64,000 nucleotides of DNA from Luxibacter massiliensis. Lineage in GTDB: Bacteria; Bacillota; Clostridia; Lachnospirales; Lachnospiraceae. The first letter of the stretch is position 1; each line of letters begins with the position of its first letter. Under the pieces are notes generated by a model. It saw nothing but the letters and a program-made list of their open reading frames with translations, searched no databases and was not told where the DNA came from. This document shows positions 17,894 to 26,124 of the stretch, piece after piece. The stretch is taken from NCBI RefSeq assembly GCF_900604355.1, contig NZ_UWOE01000001.1:3534001-3598000 (forward strand), given 5' to 3'. Both the position numbers and the translations under genes were made by a program.

Positions 17894-17948
17894 TGTCGAA
17901 AATTGTCAATCTGATTTTGTTGAACACAGCGAATCAACGTGCTAGACT
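17894..17948 (+). promoter_or_regulatory. Promoter of the orphan kinase gene with a Spo0A-box-like site
   Basis: TTGAAC (17920-17925) and TAGACT (17943-17948), spaced 17, form a plausible promoter 32 bases before the gene. TGTCGAA at 17894-17900 matches the core of the Spo0A box and sits about 20 bases upstream of the -35. The 7-base match is short and could be chance. Confidence 0.4.
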
Positions 17949-17979
17949 ACAATCAGAACTACAAAAGGAGGGCCAATAA

Positions 17980-18711
17980 ATGTTACATAATGTTGACATC
18001 AATAAAATGAATACGCTTATGGAGGAAAACCCTGCCGCAAAGCAGATTATCAGCCAATTGTTGGACAACCATCATGAAACCGTTTCCACGATTGCCCACG
18101 AAATACGTAACCCCCTTACTCTAATATCTTCATCCCTTCAGGTCATGCAAATCCAACACCCTGAAATACAGGAGTTTCCTCACTGGAAACAGACTCTTGG
18201 GGATGTCAATTTTGTATGCCAGCTCCTAAATGAACTATCTACCTTTAACAATGGGAATACCCTGCACTACTCAGTTTTTTCCATAGAGCGGCTTCTTAAA
18301 AATGTTGCAGTTTCTTTTGCAATTTCTCTGGATACAGATGATTCTGACATCGAATTTACTTCTTCTATCCCTTCTGGCCTCGGCGATATTACAGGGGATA
18401 AAATAAAACTGGAAGAAGTCTTCCTAAACCTTCTGCGCAACGCTAAAGAATCTATCACCGGCGAAGGCAAAATTCAACTTACAGCAAACTGTAATAAAAA
18501 TTCACTAATAATACAATGTAAAGATAGTGGATGCGGCATATCAGAAGATATTATTGACTATATATTTGAACCGTTCAGAACTTATAAAGAAGGAGGCACC
18601 GGCCTAGGACTCTCACTCTCCAAAAGAATCATTGAATCACATGGCGGCTCCATATCCGTTGATTCCAAAATAGATGAAGGTTCCACCTTTACCATCATTC
18701 TTCCGATTTAA
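17980..18711 (+). CDS. Orphan soluble sensor histidine kinase
   Basis: 243 residues, without membrane segments or a recognisable sensor domain. The H-box is HEIRNPLTLISSS (His about residue 40). The ATPase domain has N-box NLLRNAKES (about 147), G1 DSGCGIS (about 182), F-box FEPF and G2 GTGLGLSLS (about 209-217). No response regulator is adjacent. The layout (short soluble kinase core, no partner) resembles orphan kinases that feed Spo0A in spore formers. The Spo0A-like box upstream fits that idea but does not prove it. GGAGGG stands seven bases before the ATG. Confidence 0.88.
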   Translation: MLHNVDINKMNTLMEENPAAKQIISQLLDNHHETVSTIAHEIRNPLTLISSSLQVMQIQHPEIQEFPHWKQTLGDVNFVCQLLNELSTFNNGNTLHYSVFSIERLLKNVAVSFAISLDTDDSDIEFTSSIPSGLGDITGDKIKLEEVFLNLLRNAKESITGEGKIQLTANCNKNSLIIQCKDSGCGISEDIIDYIFEPFRTYKEGGTGLGLSLSKRIIESHGGSISVDSKIDEGSTFTIILPI

Positions 18712-18824
18712 CAGCAGTGGACTTGTTATACTACCAATATTAAATACCAAAAATACTAATATGATGCCTGGGTCAAAAGGTTATACACTTCATATCCGCA
18801 TACCCTAAAGGACGCCCCTTAGCG

Positions 18825-18892
18825 TATACTTATTGAACTGCTAATGTTCATATGAGGTATACTTATTGGACTGCTGATGGCCAATGAGGTAA
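18825..18892. repeat. Two overlapping hairpin repeats of the TATAC-TTATTG family
   Basis: Copy one TATACTTATTGAAC...GAGGTATA (18825-18861). Copy two, starting at 18858, reads TATTGGAC...GGCCAATGAGGTA. The second has GG/CC in place of GA/TC in its stem, a compensatory change. The stretch 18712-19005 contains no gene. Confidence 0.75.
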
Positions 18893-19005
18893 ATCCAATG
18901 GCATCCTCCTCTCCCCCCTGGGGGTAAATATACAGCCCATGCTGTATGGAATGTATAACTTAAGAGCCAGCAATCTAAATCGTTTACCCCGCCAGAAATT
19001 CTATA

Positions 19006-19605
19006 TTATAGAACATGCCGGGATACTTTTCTGCGGTACAAAATACCCGCCAATATAAACCCACTGATCAGTCCCCCTATGTGGGCAGTGTTATCAACTC
19101 CGGAACTTGTAAACCCAAAATAAAGACTCAGGAGTACCATAAACAAAAGCCCTTTATTTGTCAGGCGCCCCACATTCCCCCGGTTCTTTATTACCACGCT
19201 GACCAGGCCTCCCATTAGTCCAAATATAGCGCCAGATGCACCGGCAGAGACATAGTTAATATTTCCGGCCTGGCTCATCAACAAGGATAATAGATTGCCG
19301 GCCACGCCTGAAACAAGATAAACAATCAGAAACCTTATCTTTCCAATCTCCATCTCCAAATTCCACCCCAACGCTCCCAGAAGTATCACATTATTTAACA
19401 AATGCTCTATGCCAAAATGGAGGAATATGCTGGTCAAAAGCCTATAATACTGGCGGCCTTCTGTGACATACGGCCCATACATTGCTCCATACTTCAGCAT
19501 AAGCCCTGTATCCTGGGTTCCCCCCACAGCTGTTAAAATTAAAAATAAACTTATATTTATTACTATCAACGCAATCGTGCAGACTGCTCTTTGCTCCTTT
19601 TTCAT
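19006..19605 (-). CDS. Rhomboid family intramembrane serine protease
   Basis: 199 residues with about six membrane segments. The catalytic Ser is in SAGASGAIFGLMGG (GxSG, about 123-136), the catalytic His in NTAHIGGLISGF (about 172-183), and HLLNNVILLGALG (about 69-81) is the conserved HxxxN-type TM2 motif. It cleaves membrane proteins within or near the bilayer. It is the last gene of the Tad pilus transcription unit (33 bases after the DUF6382 gene), which suggests, but does not prove, a role in processing pilus or surface proteins. Confidence 0.93.
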   Translation of the reverse strand: MKKEQRAVCTIALIVINISLFLILTAVGGTQDTGLMLKYGAMYGPYVTEGRQYYRLLTSIFLHFGIEHLLNNVILLGALGWNLEMEIGKIRFLIVYLVSGVAGNLLSLLMSQAGNINYVSAGASGAIFGLMGGLVSVVIKNRGNVGRLTNKGLLFMVLLSLYFGFTSSGVDNTAHIGGLISGFILAGILYRRKVSRHVL

Positions 19606-19638
19606 GGAAGTCCCTCTCTTCGTACAATATGTTTCACA

Positions 19639-20418
19639 TTATAAAGGTTCTTCCTGCTCCTGTCCATCTGTTTCAAAAATCAAATCTTTCCAGCTGCCCC
19701 ATCTATTTTTTTTAGCTCTCCCCACCGCCCTTTTCCAAGGAGTCCAGCGTCCTCCAATTTCACGGATAGTCTGAACATCAGCGGAAGGTTGATATTCTTC
19801 CTCAAGAGGGGAAAATAGATGTTCGTTAGGCAGGCTTCCCCCCTCCTCCACGTCCTCTCCTGGCTTTTTATTTTCTCTCTGCTCTTTGTGTAATTGATAT
19901 TCCTCCACTATCTTTTCCAGGTCATAATTTTCCTGCAGCGTAGCTTTATGTAGTTCATAAGCCAGCATAATTCCTTCTGTCTCATCATAATCCAGCTTTT
20001 GCACAAAATATTCTGTAATAACATGGAATGCTTCGCACAGTGTTTTCTTTCTGCCTGGCAAATAACAAAAAAACCAGGTCTTTCCATCATAAAACATAAA
20101 CTCTGGATGTAACAGAAGGCTATTTGTACTCAGCATATGCTTTCCCACTGATTTAACCACCTCCATCAGCCTGTCCACAAAAACAAGCATATCTTCCTGC
20201 CTCACTGGGGAGGACTCAAACCTGGCCTTCATGGACACCATACCCGTAACCGCATAACTGTAACGGCTCTTGCCATCTATCCCACAGCCTGTAACATCCA
20301 ACAACCCTGGGATATTATTTTCCCTGATCATAGGAATCTGATAATCCTCTTCATACAAATGAGGAAAATCTATATGTAAATATACTTTGTTCAATTCTTT
20401 TTTATAACCTGTTTTCAT
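19639..20418 (-). CDS. DUF6382-type protein of the Tad locus
   Basis: 259 residues from the ATG at 20418 (GAAGGG upstream); a TTG four codons earlier has no spaced ribosome binding site. The N-terminal 170 residues (YLHIDFPHLYEEDYQIPMI, then TGCGIDGKSRYSYAVTG and FMFYDGKTWFFCYLPG) resemble DUF6382, a domain often fused to FHA in Lachnospiraceae Tad loci. Here the C-terminus is instead an acidic, disordered tail with a basic Trp-rich patch (RWTPWKRAVGRAKKNRWGSW), and no FHA domain follows. It is cytoplasmic by prediction. Function is unknown; position implies pilus assembly or regulation. Confidence 0.7.
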   Translation of the reverse strand: MKTGYKKELNKVYLHIDFPHLYEEDYQIPMIRENNIPGLLDVTGCGIDGKSRYSYAVTGMVSMKARFESSPVRQEDMLVFVDRLMEVVKSVGKHMLSTNSLLLHPEFMFYDGKTWFFCYLPGRKKTLCEAFHVITEYFVQKLDYDETEGIMLAYELHKATLQENYDLEKIVEEYQLHKEQRENKKPGEDVEEGGSLPNEHLFSPLEEEYQPSADVQTIREIGGRWTPWKRAVGRAKKNRWGSWKDLIFETDGQEQEEPL

Positions 20419-20521
20419 CTTCGTGCCCAACCCTTCAAATTTAATAATGTGTATTTTAAAGCTATGCCGGGATATCCTCCTATGCAGGCAAATGGACGCT
20501 AAGGCATCCAGTAAAGCCTGC

Positions 20522-21019
20522 CTACTGCTTACTCACAATGGACTCTAACTGTTTTCTCTTTCTTATTTTGTCCTCTGGTTTTAACACAGCCGCCCTGCTT
20601 GCAGTCTGGATTAACATCCTGCCCTTCCCCGCCTGTACAGAAACCTCTACCATATCTTCCCCATCTGTTACTTTAATTTCTGTTATATGTAGTAAAATCA
20701 ATTTATGGCCGATACGTTCTCTGCAAAACCCTTTTAAATCTGAAATCTCCTCCCCTTTACTTCTTTTACTCTGGGCCCCTACAGATGCAGTCTCCGCTGA
20801 CGCCCCAATGATTATATTTTTATCGTGATAATAAAATACTGTATATACTGTAAATAAAAGAACCAGCAATACCAATGGCATAATCCAGGACATCTCCACA
20901 GTTACACTGCCTTTTAGGAAAGCAACTGGACATTTCTTTTGATTCCTTTTTTGATTTCTTGTATCTTTCCATCTTGCTGTATTGCAGAGCAAAGTACTGT
21001 ATTCTCTGAAGGGAAACAT
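20522..21019 (-). CDS. TadE-like minor pilin/assembly protein
   Basis: 165 residues from the ATG at 21019, preceded by AGGAGGG with seven bases spacing; a start further upstream would overlap the peptidase gene. A basic N-terminus is followed by the prepilin-like KGSVTVEMSWIMPLVLLVLLF segment (G followed by E at +5, then one membrane helix). The C-terminal part is an external alpha/beta domain rich in Lys/Glu. TadE proteins are pseudopilins of the Tad system. It lies directly after the prepilin peptidase gene. Confidence 0.8.
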   Translation of the reverse strand: MFPFREYSTLLCNTARWKDTRNQKRNQKKCPVAFLKGSVTVEMSWIMPLVLLVLLFTVYTVFYYHDKNIIIGASAETASVGAQSKRSKGEEISDLKGFCRERIGHKLILLHITEIKVTDGEDMVEVSVQAGKGRMLIQTASRAAVLKPEDKIRKRKQLESIVSKQ

Positions 21020-21020
21020 A

Positions 21021-21452
21021 CTAAAACCCTCCTGTACATATCCAGACAACATATGCTGCCATTAAAAATGGTACAAACGGGTATCCAGTCCTGCGGTCAA
21101 GCCTGTGAAATATAAAGATTGCCGCTGCATATATGGCTGCCAGTGTGAATGCAATTAGAAGAAGTCCCAGCAGGCTCCAAAACCCCAGATAAATCCCCAA
21201 AACTAAAATTAACAGACTATCTCCATAGCCAAACCCTTCCTCAGTCGCCCTGCTGACTGCCAGAAATACAATCCCTGTCCCGGCTCCTGCCAGTACCAGT
21301 ACAACAGGCATTTCTCCCTGGTATATATGGACGCTGACGGCCGCTGCACCGCCTGCGGCCAACAGCCACAGGGGCAGTCTGCGGATACGGATATCTATAG
21401 CTGATAAAATACATAAATACAAAGTACATACAATCTGTCCTGCTTCGCTCAT
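21021..21452 (-). CDS. Prepilin peptidase, A24 family (TadV/CpaA-like)
   Basis: 143 residues with five or six membrane segments and no N-terminal methylase domain, as in TadV/CpaA. The two catalytic aspartates are visible in SAIDIRIRRLP (about residue 20) and GFGYGDSLL (the GxGD motif, about residue 77). It would process the Flp1 pilin and TadE-like proteins of the same operon at the membrane. GAGGGG precedes the ATG. Confidence 0.9.
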   Translation of the reverse strand: MSEAGQIVCTLYLCILSAIDIRIRRLPLWLLAAGGAAAVSVHIYQGEMPVVLVLAGAGTGIVFLAVSRATEEGFGYGDSLLILVLGIYLGFWSLLGLLLIAFTLAAIYAAAIFIFHRLDRRTGYPFVPFLMAAYVVWICTGGF

Positions 21453-21495
21453 TTTACATCCCCTCTCTTAATCCTGTAAGTAATCCTGAATATAC

Positions 21496-22299
21496 TTATC
21501 CCTGTCCCGAACATCTGCTGCAGCCTGCCCTTGATCCAACATCTGATTTTTTTACCGCATGGATGGTCCTTTTAAGGCCGCTGCAGTTTAATGAATTATG
21601 ATACTTCCTGCCTGTATTTGTAATATACACACCGGCCATAGTCTCCCCATGGACACACTTCTCACATCCTTTATATTTTCCCCCGTCCTCACTGCGTAAT
21701 CCCTCCAATCCAGAAAAGGGCGTAAAACGTACTGAGAGCTGAAGATAAGTACATTGGTAATCCTCGTGGTATACAAACGCGGTGTCGGTCAGATATACAA
21801 TTTTATCCTGCCCCTTCGTCCCATCTCTCTTTGTATATCCAGTCCATCCCTTTACTCTCATTTCTTCCCTGAACCTGGCGGTTAAATTTTTAAATCCTGG
21901 AAAAGGCAATTGTACTGAATATTCAGCCACTGCTTTAATCTCGCCACTAAGTGGAGAGTAATATGTCCTGCTGCAGTCTATCCCTGAGCTGCCGCCCGCT
22001 ACAATGCTGCGGTCAAGCCTGTCAAAACCGGCAGCCTCTACTACATCACTTTTAAATTTAAATATATTTACTGCCGGAAGCAGAACCGCATCGGCTGCGG
22101 CTGTCTTAGCTGCATCCTGAAGCGCTGCCCGGATGGTTATACCCACAGCCTGGATCTCCAGCATATACACCAAGGTAAGTACAGCAAAGAAGTACAGGGG
22201 AATAACCAAGGCAGCCTCCAGAGTCACACTTGCCCTTGGACTCAATACAGACGCCCTTTCTTTTTTAGATTCGGATGGGTTTGTATCAGATTGTGTCAT
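21496..22299 (-). CDS. TadE-like protein with two C-terminal Ada-type Cys modules
   Basis: 267 residues. After a 22-residue polar N-tail comes the prepilin-like RASVTLEAALVIPLYFFAVL with one membrane helix, then an external domain. The last 100 residues hold two repeats of one pattern: YLTDTAFVYH-x-C-x-GCEKC (about 168-217) and VYITNTGRKYHNSLNC...AGCSRC (about 223-264). The second matches the Ada-like zinc-binding motif (aromatic-H, Cys, CxxC). A zinc or disulfide role outside the cell is inferred. The start codon and ribosome binding site lie between the arms of a perfect 28-bp inverted repeat, one arm of which codes for residues about 13-21. Confidence 0.8.
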   Translation of the reverse strand: MTQSDTNPSESKKERASVLSPRASVTLEAALVIPLYFFAVLTLVYMLEIQAVGITIRAALQDAAKTAAADAVLLPAVNIFKFKSDVVEAAGFDRLDRSIVAGGSSGIDCSRTYYSPLSGEIKAVAEYSVQLPFPGFKNLTARFREEMRVKGWTGYTKRDGTKGQDKIVYLTDTAFVYHEDYQCTYLQLSVRFTPFSGLEGLRSEDGGKYKGCEKCVHGETMAGVYITNTGRKYHNSLNCSGLKRTIHAVKKSDVGSRAGCSRCSGQG

Positions 22300-22409
22300 C
22301 GCAGTCTTTCCTTTCTTAATATTTTTTCGTTTAGGGATATATTTCCCTGCCGTAAGGGATGTCCGGCAGGTTTGATTATAGAAAGAAAGGGCGTCTGTAT
22401 TGAGTCCAA
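22236..22409. repeat. Perfect 28-bp inverted repeat bracketing the start of the TadE-like gene
   Basis: Arms 22236-22263 (inside the gene, codons KERASVLSP) and 22382-22409 (intergenic) are exact reverse complements. They enclose 118 bases that contain the gene's ATG, its AAAGGAAA ribosome binding site and a TATAAT box. If the segment inverts, the gene loses its start and a TAG would directly precede the arm in frame. Confidence 0.85.
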
Positions 22410-22432
22410 AAACAACTTTTTTGAATCAGCAC

Positions 22433-23818
22433 TTAAAACTCATATCCAAAATATGTGGGAAAACTGTAGGTAAGTCCATCACGTATGAGCGCTTCACTCT
22501 GTACTCTGACCTTAACAATACAGTTATCAACAGCAAATGCTGACCTTCCCGATTCCATTTTCATATTTTGTTCAACCCGGTCCAGCGCCCGCATTGTCAG
22601 TGTGTCCTCGTCCTGCAGAAATAATAAAATTCTCAAATAGTCCTTATAGGACACACCCCCTTCGGCATCCATACCATCCTGTATGTCGCCTCCTGTGCCC
22701 AAAGTCAGAAGAGAGGAAAGAGAGAGCTGCCAACTGGCGCTGTCCTTCACCAACACAGTCCTCTTTCCCGCCATCAGCGCCCTGACATCCACAATACTTT
22801 CTCCAAATGCCCATGCTGCCAGAAGAGCCTGCTTTACAATCTCTGCCGCTCCGGGGAGCGCGGCCAGTGTAGATAGAGTCAGCGCCAGCGCTTCCGCCTC
22901 TGCCTTACGCACTGAATCTGTCAGTAAATACAAATAATTAATGCCAAATCGGATTGCCAACAGTTTTCCTGCTACTGCCTCCAAATTCCCATAGTCATCT
23001 TCCTTTCCCCCTAGCATGTACTCAATCTCATAGGACAGGCTTTGATCTTCCCCCCTTGTTTCTATGGCATTCCCAAATTTTTTAAGAAGGTACTCCCTAA
23101 ACAAAAGTTTCTCTTCCAGTCCATTCAATCCCTGACGGAAATAAAAACTTCCCCTGCCCGTCCTTAAACTCCTCATTGAAGGCTGCTCCCCTGCCGCGAC
23201 CCTCCTGCCTGATACTTCATACTCATCGGGAAGTACCAGGCTTAACAGGCCGCGGCTTTTTAACTCCTCTACATGTGGGAGAGGGTTGTCCTCTTCTGGA
23301 AGTATGCCCTCCCCCTCCTCAAGTATTTTTTGCAGCTCAGTGTTTACCTCCATATCTTCCTGTTGGGCTTCTTCTCCCTGTAATTCCTGCTCCTCCCATA
23401 TTCCTGACATGCCTGCAAGTTCACGGACTGCCGCTATTCCATATGTATCCTCCATATATGCCAATACTTGTTCTTTAAAAGCTGTGCCCTTTCTATCTGA
23501 TAGGTACTGAATCCCCTGTATATGGTGGTCTATGCCCACTGTCCCATAATAATGCATATGATCCAGAATATTCTCCTCCCTGAATGTCCCTGACCCATAG
23601 CTCCCATCAATAGCAAGAAGCTCATACTTTTCTAAAAGCTGCTTCTCGTATTCTCCAAATGCAGAATATACCGCCCGGTCCGTATCAAGTCTTTTCTGGT
23701 TTTTTGCTGTCTGGAGCACTGTACTTTCTAACATTGCCGCAATAAACGAAATAAAAAGTACGAATATAAAGCTTAAAAAGACTGTGATTTCTCCTCTCTT
23801 CCAATAAATTCTCTGCAC
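22433..23818 (-). CDS. DUF5702-like protein of the Tad locus
   Basis: 461 residues starting at GTG (GAGGAAAGGAAA upstream). A short basic N-terminus and a prepilin-like GEITVFLSFIFVLFISFIAAM helix anchor a large external domain of about 430 residues, with a central Glu/Gln-rich segment (about 140-185). The arrangement (N-terminal helix, LESTVLQTAKNQKRLDTDRAVYS) matches DUF5702, found next to TadE genes in Firmicutes Tad loci. It is probably a large minor pseudopilin or assembly factor. Between it and the next gene lies the 28-bp inverted repeat. Confidence 0.78.
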   Translation of the reverse strand: MQRIYWKRGEITVFLSFIFVLFISFIAAMLESTVLQTAKNQKRLDTDRAVYSAFGEYEKQLLEKYELLAIDGSYGSGTFREENILDHMHYYGTVGIDHHIQGIQYLSDRKGTAFKEQVLAYMEDTYGIAAVRELAGMSGIWEEQELQGEEAQQEDMEVNTELQKILEEGEGILPEEDNPLPHVEELKSRGLLSLVLPDEYEVSGRRVAAGEQPSMRSLRTGRGSFYFRQGLNGLEEKLLFREYLLKKFGNAIETRGEDQSLSYEIEYMLGGKEDDYGNLEAVAGKLLAIRFGINYLYLLTDSVRKAEAEALALTLSTLAALPGAAEIVKQALLAAWAFGESIVDVRALMAGKRTVLVKDSASWQLSLSSLLTLGTGGDIQDGMDAEGGVSYKDYLRILLFLQDEDTLTMRALDRVEQNMKMESGRSAFAVDNCIVKVRVQSEALIRDGLTYSFPTYFGYEF

Positions 23819-23832
23819 TTTCCTTTCCTCTT

Positions 23833-24033
23833 CTAAATACCAGCGCTTTCACTGGTAATCTTTTCAAATATAGAGTTTACCAGACTGATAAGCTGTGTCT
23901 TAAATATAAGAACCAGTGCTATGATGACTACCAATATTAAAATCATTTCTACTACTGACAACCCTGAATCATCCTTTAATATTGCTTTGATTTGGAAAAG
24001 CCTTGTTCTAATCTTTTCTCTAAATATCTTCAA
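23833..24033 (-). CDS. Flp1-type pilin
   Basis: 66 residues. A basic N-terminal leader of about 23 residues ends DDSG, followed by LSVVEMILILVVIIALVLIF. This gives a Gly before the cut and Glu at +5, the class III/type IVb prepilin site, with the hydrophobic pilin helix after it. The mature pilin would be about 42 residues. It is the likely major pilin of the Tad system encoded around it, processed by the A24 peptidase at 21021-21452. Confidence 0.9.
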   Translation of the reverse strand: MKIFREKIRTRLFQIKAILKDDSGLSVVEMILILVVIIALVLIFKTQLISLVNSIFEKITSESAGI

Positions 24034-24138
24034 ACTTATTTCCTCCTTTTATATTAAACATAAGTCCCTGTATTCCCTCTTATAAACCCCCGGACTGCCG
24101 GATAGACAGCCAAAACAGATATGCAGACGCCAAATCCT

Positions 24139-25371
24139 TTATATTTGTATAGTAAAAAATGCTGGTATGACAATGATTACAATTACCACTGCCAACATCA
24201 TAAACATAGGTCCCAACAGTTTTGTGCCTGCCTCTTCGCCCAGTTTTCTGGCCCTGTTCTTTCTATCCTCAAATGCATCTGCGGCCTCCTTTTTCAATAA
24301 GTCCGCCATTCCCTTAGTTCCCTTGCGCAGGTTTTGAGACAACATGGAACCAAATTTGCGGTAGGATGCCAGGCCGCATCTCATACCAAATTTCTCATAG
24401 CACTGGCTCTCTGACACCCCTTGCTGTATCTCATGCATAGTATATGCCATTTCCTCATATGCTTCGCGCCGTCCCTTTCGCCCTTTTTGCCTCCCATACT
24501 CCTCCACCACCTTGAACCATGCGGCCCTTGCAGTCATTCCAGCTCCAAGAAAGAGGGCAAACTGGCTGATAATCTGGGGATAATCGGCTGTCATCTGTTT
24601 TTTCCTGTCCTCCTTTCTCTGTTTTTTCTTTTGCTTATCCAGTGCATATACGCCTACTGCGGCAACAATGCCCAGAATAAATAGTCCCCCAGCACGTGAG
24701 TCCTTTGGATACTTCCAGGTAACTTTATTTCCATCTACCTCATCAGGTAAAGTAAGCCAGTCCTCCTCTCCCGTCTTACTTTCCTGCTCCTGTACTGCGG
24801 CCTTAAGCTTTTCGAGCTTTTTCTCCCACTTAGTCAGTTTAGGCGGAAGGACGTTCACATAAAAGGTATGTACTGCCTCTTCTTCTCCATATGTAAGTAG
24901 CGCCCTAAGCTCTAAAAGGGTACCCTCCTCTTTTAAGTTCTCTGTCTTAATCTCGCCTAACAGATTAAGAATGTCATAATCCCCTACTTCCCAGGCTACT
25001 TCTATACCCGTGCCGGGAATCTGATCTGGCAGGTCCAGGTTATGCCTGACTTCATCCAGACTTTTATTCTCTCCTAATATAAGCTCTTCAAGAGAAGCGG
25101 CTGCCTCCTCAAAGACCTGCGGCATCTCCTCCTTCTTATATCGCTTCTCCCCTAAGGCTACAGTCATCTCTCCTTCCCGGCCATCCAGCTCCACTTCCAA
25201 GTCTATATCTTCACTGCCAGATCCATAATCTCCCCTTCTCAGTATACTTTTGCCCTCATTATTTTTATCTGGCGCACGCAAGCTGTCCATAATGAATACC
25301 AGCAGGGCTAAAAAAGAGACTAACATAAATACTAAACCCATCTTTCTATATACAGGCCTACATCTTTGCAT
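24139..25371 (-). CDS. tadC: Tad secretion system membrane protein TadC (with large N-terminal extension)
   Basis: 410 residues. The T2SS-F-type domain is in the C-terminal half (about 260-410): YPQIISQFALFLGAGMTARAAW, then SQCYEKFGMRCGL and two final membrane helices. Unlike usual TadC (about 300 residues), the N-terminus has a membrane segment (about 12-28) and then a 200-residue domain that looks external and beta-rich, before another helix at about 230. It overlaps nothing and starts three bases after tadB. Confidence 0.85.
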   Translation of the reverse strand: MQRCRPVYRKMGLVFMLVSFLALLVFIMDSLRAPDKNNEGKSILRRGDYGSGSEDIDLEVELDGREGEMTVALGEKRYKKEEMPQVFEEAAASLEELILGENKSLDEVRHNLDLPDQIPGTGIEVAWEVGDYDILNLLGEIKTENLKEEGTLLELRALLTYGEEEAVHTFYVNVLPPKLTKWEKKLEKLKAAVQEQESKTGEEDWLTLPDEVDGNKVTWKYPKDSRAGGLFILGIVAAVGVYALDKQKKKQRKEDRKKQMTADYPQIISQFALFLGAGMTARAAWFKVVEEYGRQKGRKGRREAYEEMAYTMHEIQQGVSESQCYEKFGMRCGLASYRKFGSMLSQNLRKGTKGMADLLKKEAADAFEDRKNRARKLGEEAGTKLLGPMFMMLAVVIVIIVIPAFFTIQI

Positions 25372-25374
25372 ACT

Positions 25375-26124
25375 CTATACCTCAATCTCCACAATTGCCT
25401 TCCCAATCCGCCATGCGGCAAGATATATTCCCAGGCACATGCTCATCACTGCCCCTCCAAACAAATTCCCATACAAAACCTGCATAAATTCAGGAAAGGC
25501 CAGTTTCATATATAAGATTATCCCCATGGGTATTACACACATAATCCTGAACTCTAATTTCTTAGCTGAGAGGAGTGTATCTATCTCGTTCTCCACTTCC
25601 ATTTTTTCACTGATATCTTTCACCGCATTCCTAATAATCTGGATGCTGTCCCCTCCGGTTCTCTTTGCCGCAGTAAATACGGCTGTGAAGCCTATAACAT
25701 CTTCCTGCTCCACCCGCTCTGCAAAATCTCCCATAACCTGTTCTGCTGTCCTATTCATATCCATCTGGTATATCATCCGGTCATACTCCCTGCGGATCCG
25801 GCTGTCTTTCTTATAAAGGGCCCTCATCTCCACAGCCGCCTCTCTAAGGGCATTCTCCACGGAATACCCTACATTCAGGGCTGCTGCCAATGCCCGTATA
25901 CTTTCTTTGAACTGCCCCCGAAACTCCTGTTCCTTACGCCTGCATTGTTCCTGCTGCCAGATATACAGGTAGAATCCTGTCAGGGGCATCAACAGGATTC
26001 CTGCTGTCCATGTCCCATAGAATAAATATCCTCCAAAAATCATAAGAACAGCCCCTTTTAGTCCTGCAAGTATATATTCATCAAGCCTGATATCCTGCTG
26101 CCAGCAGCTTCCCACAATGAACAA
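25375..26124 (-). CDS. tadB: Tad secretion system membrane protein TadB
   Basis: 249 residues. Two N-terminal membrane helices (about 22-55) are followed by the T2SS-F domain (ESIRALAAALNVGYSVENALREA, then RTGGDSIQIIRNAV) and two C-terminal helices. The likely start is a TTG inside the 3' end of cpaF (44-base overlap), because no ATG occurs before the first helix. An internal GTG three codons on is an alternative. It is a platform protein paired with TadC. Confidence 0.85.
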   Translation of the reverse strand: MFIVGSCWQQDIRLDEYILAGLKGAVLMIFGGYLFYGTWTAGILLMPLTGFYLYIWQQEQCRRKEQEFRGQFKESIRALAAALNVGYSVENALREAAVEMRALYKKDSRIRREYDRMIYQMDMNRTAEQVMGDFAERVEQEDVIGFTAVFTAAKRTGGDSIQIIRNAVKDISEKMEVENEIDTLLSAKKLEFRIMCVIPMGIILYMKLAFPEFMQVLYGNLFGGAVMSMCLGIYLAAWRIGKAIVEIEV

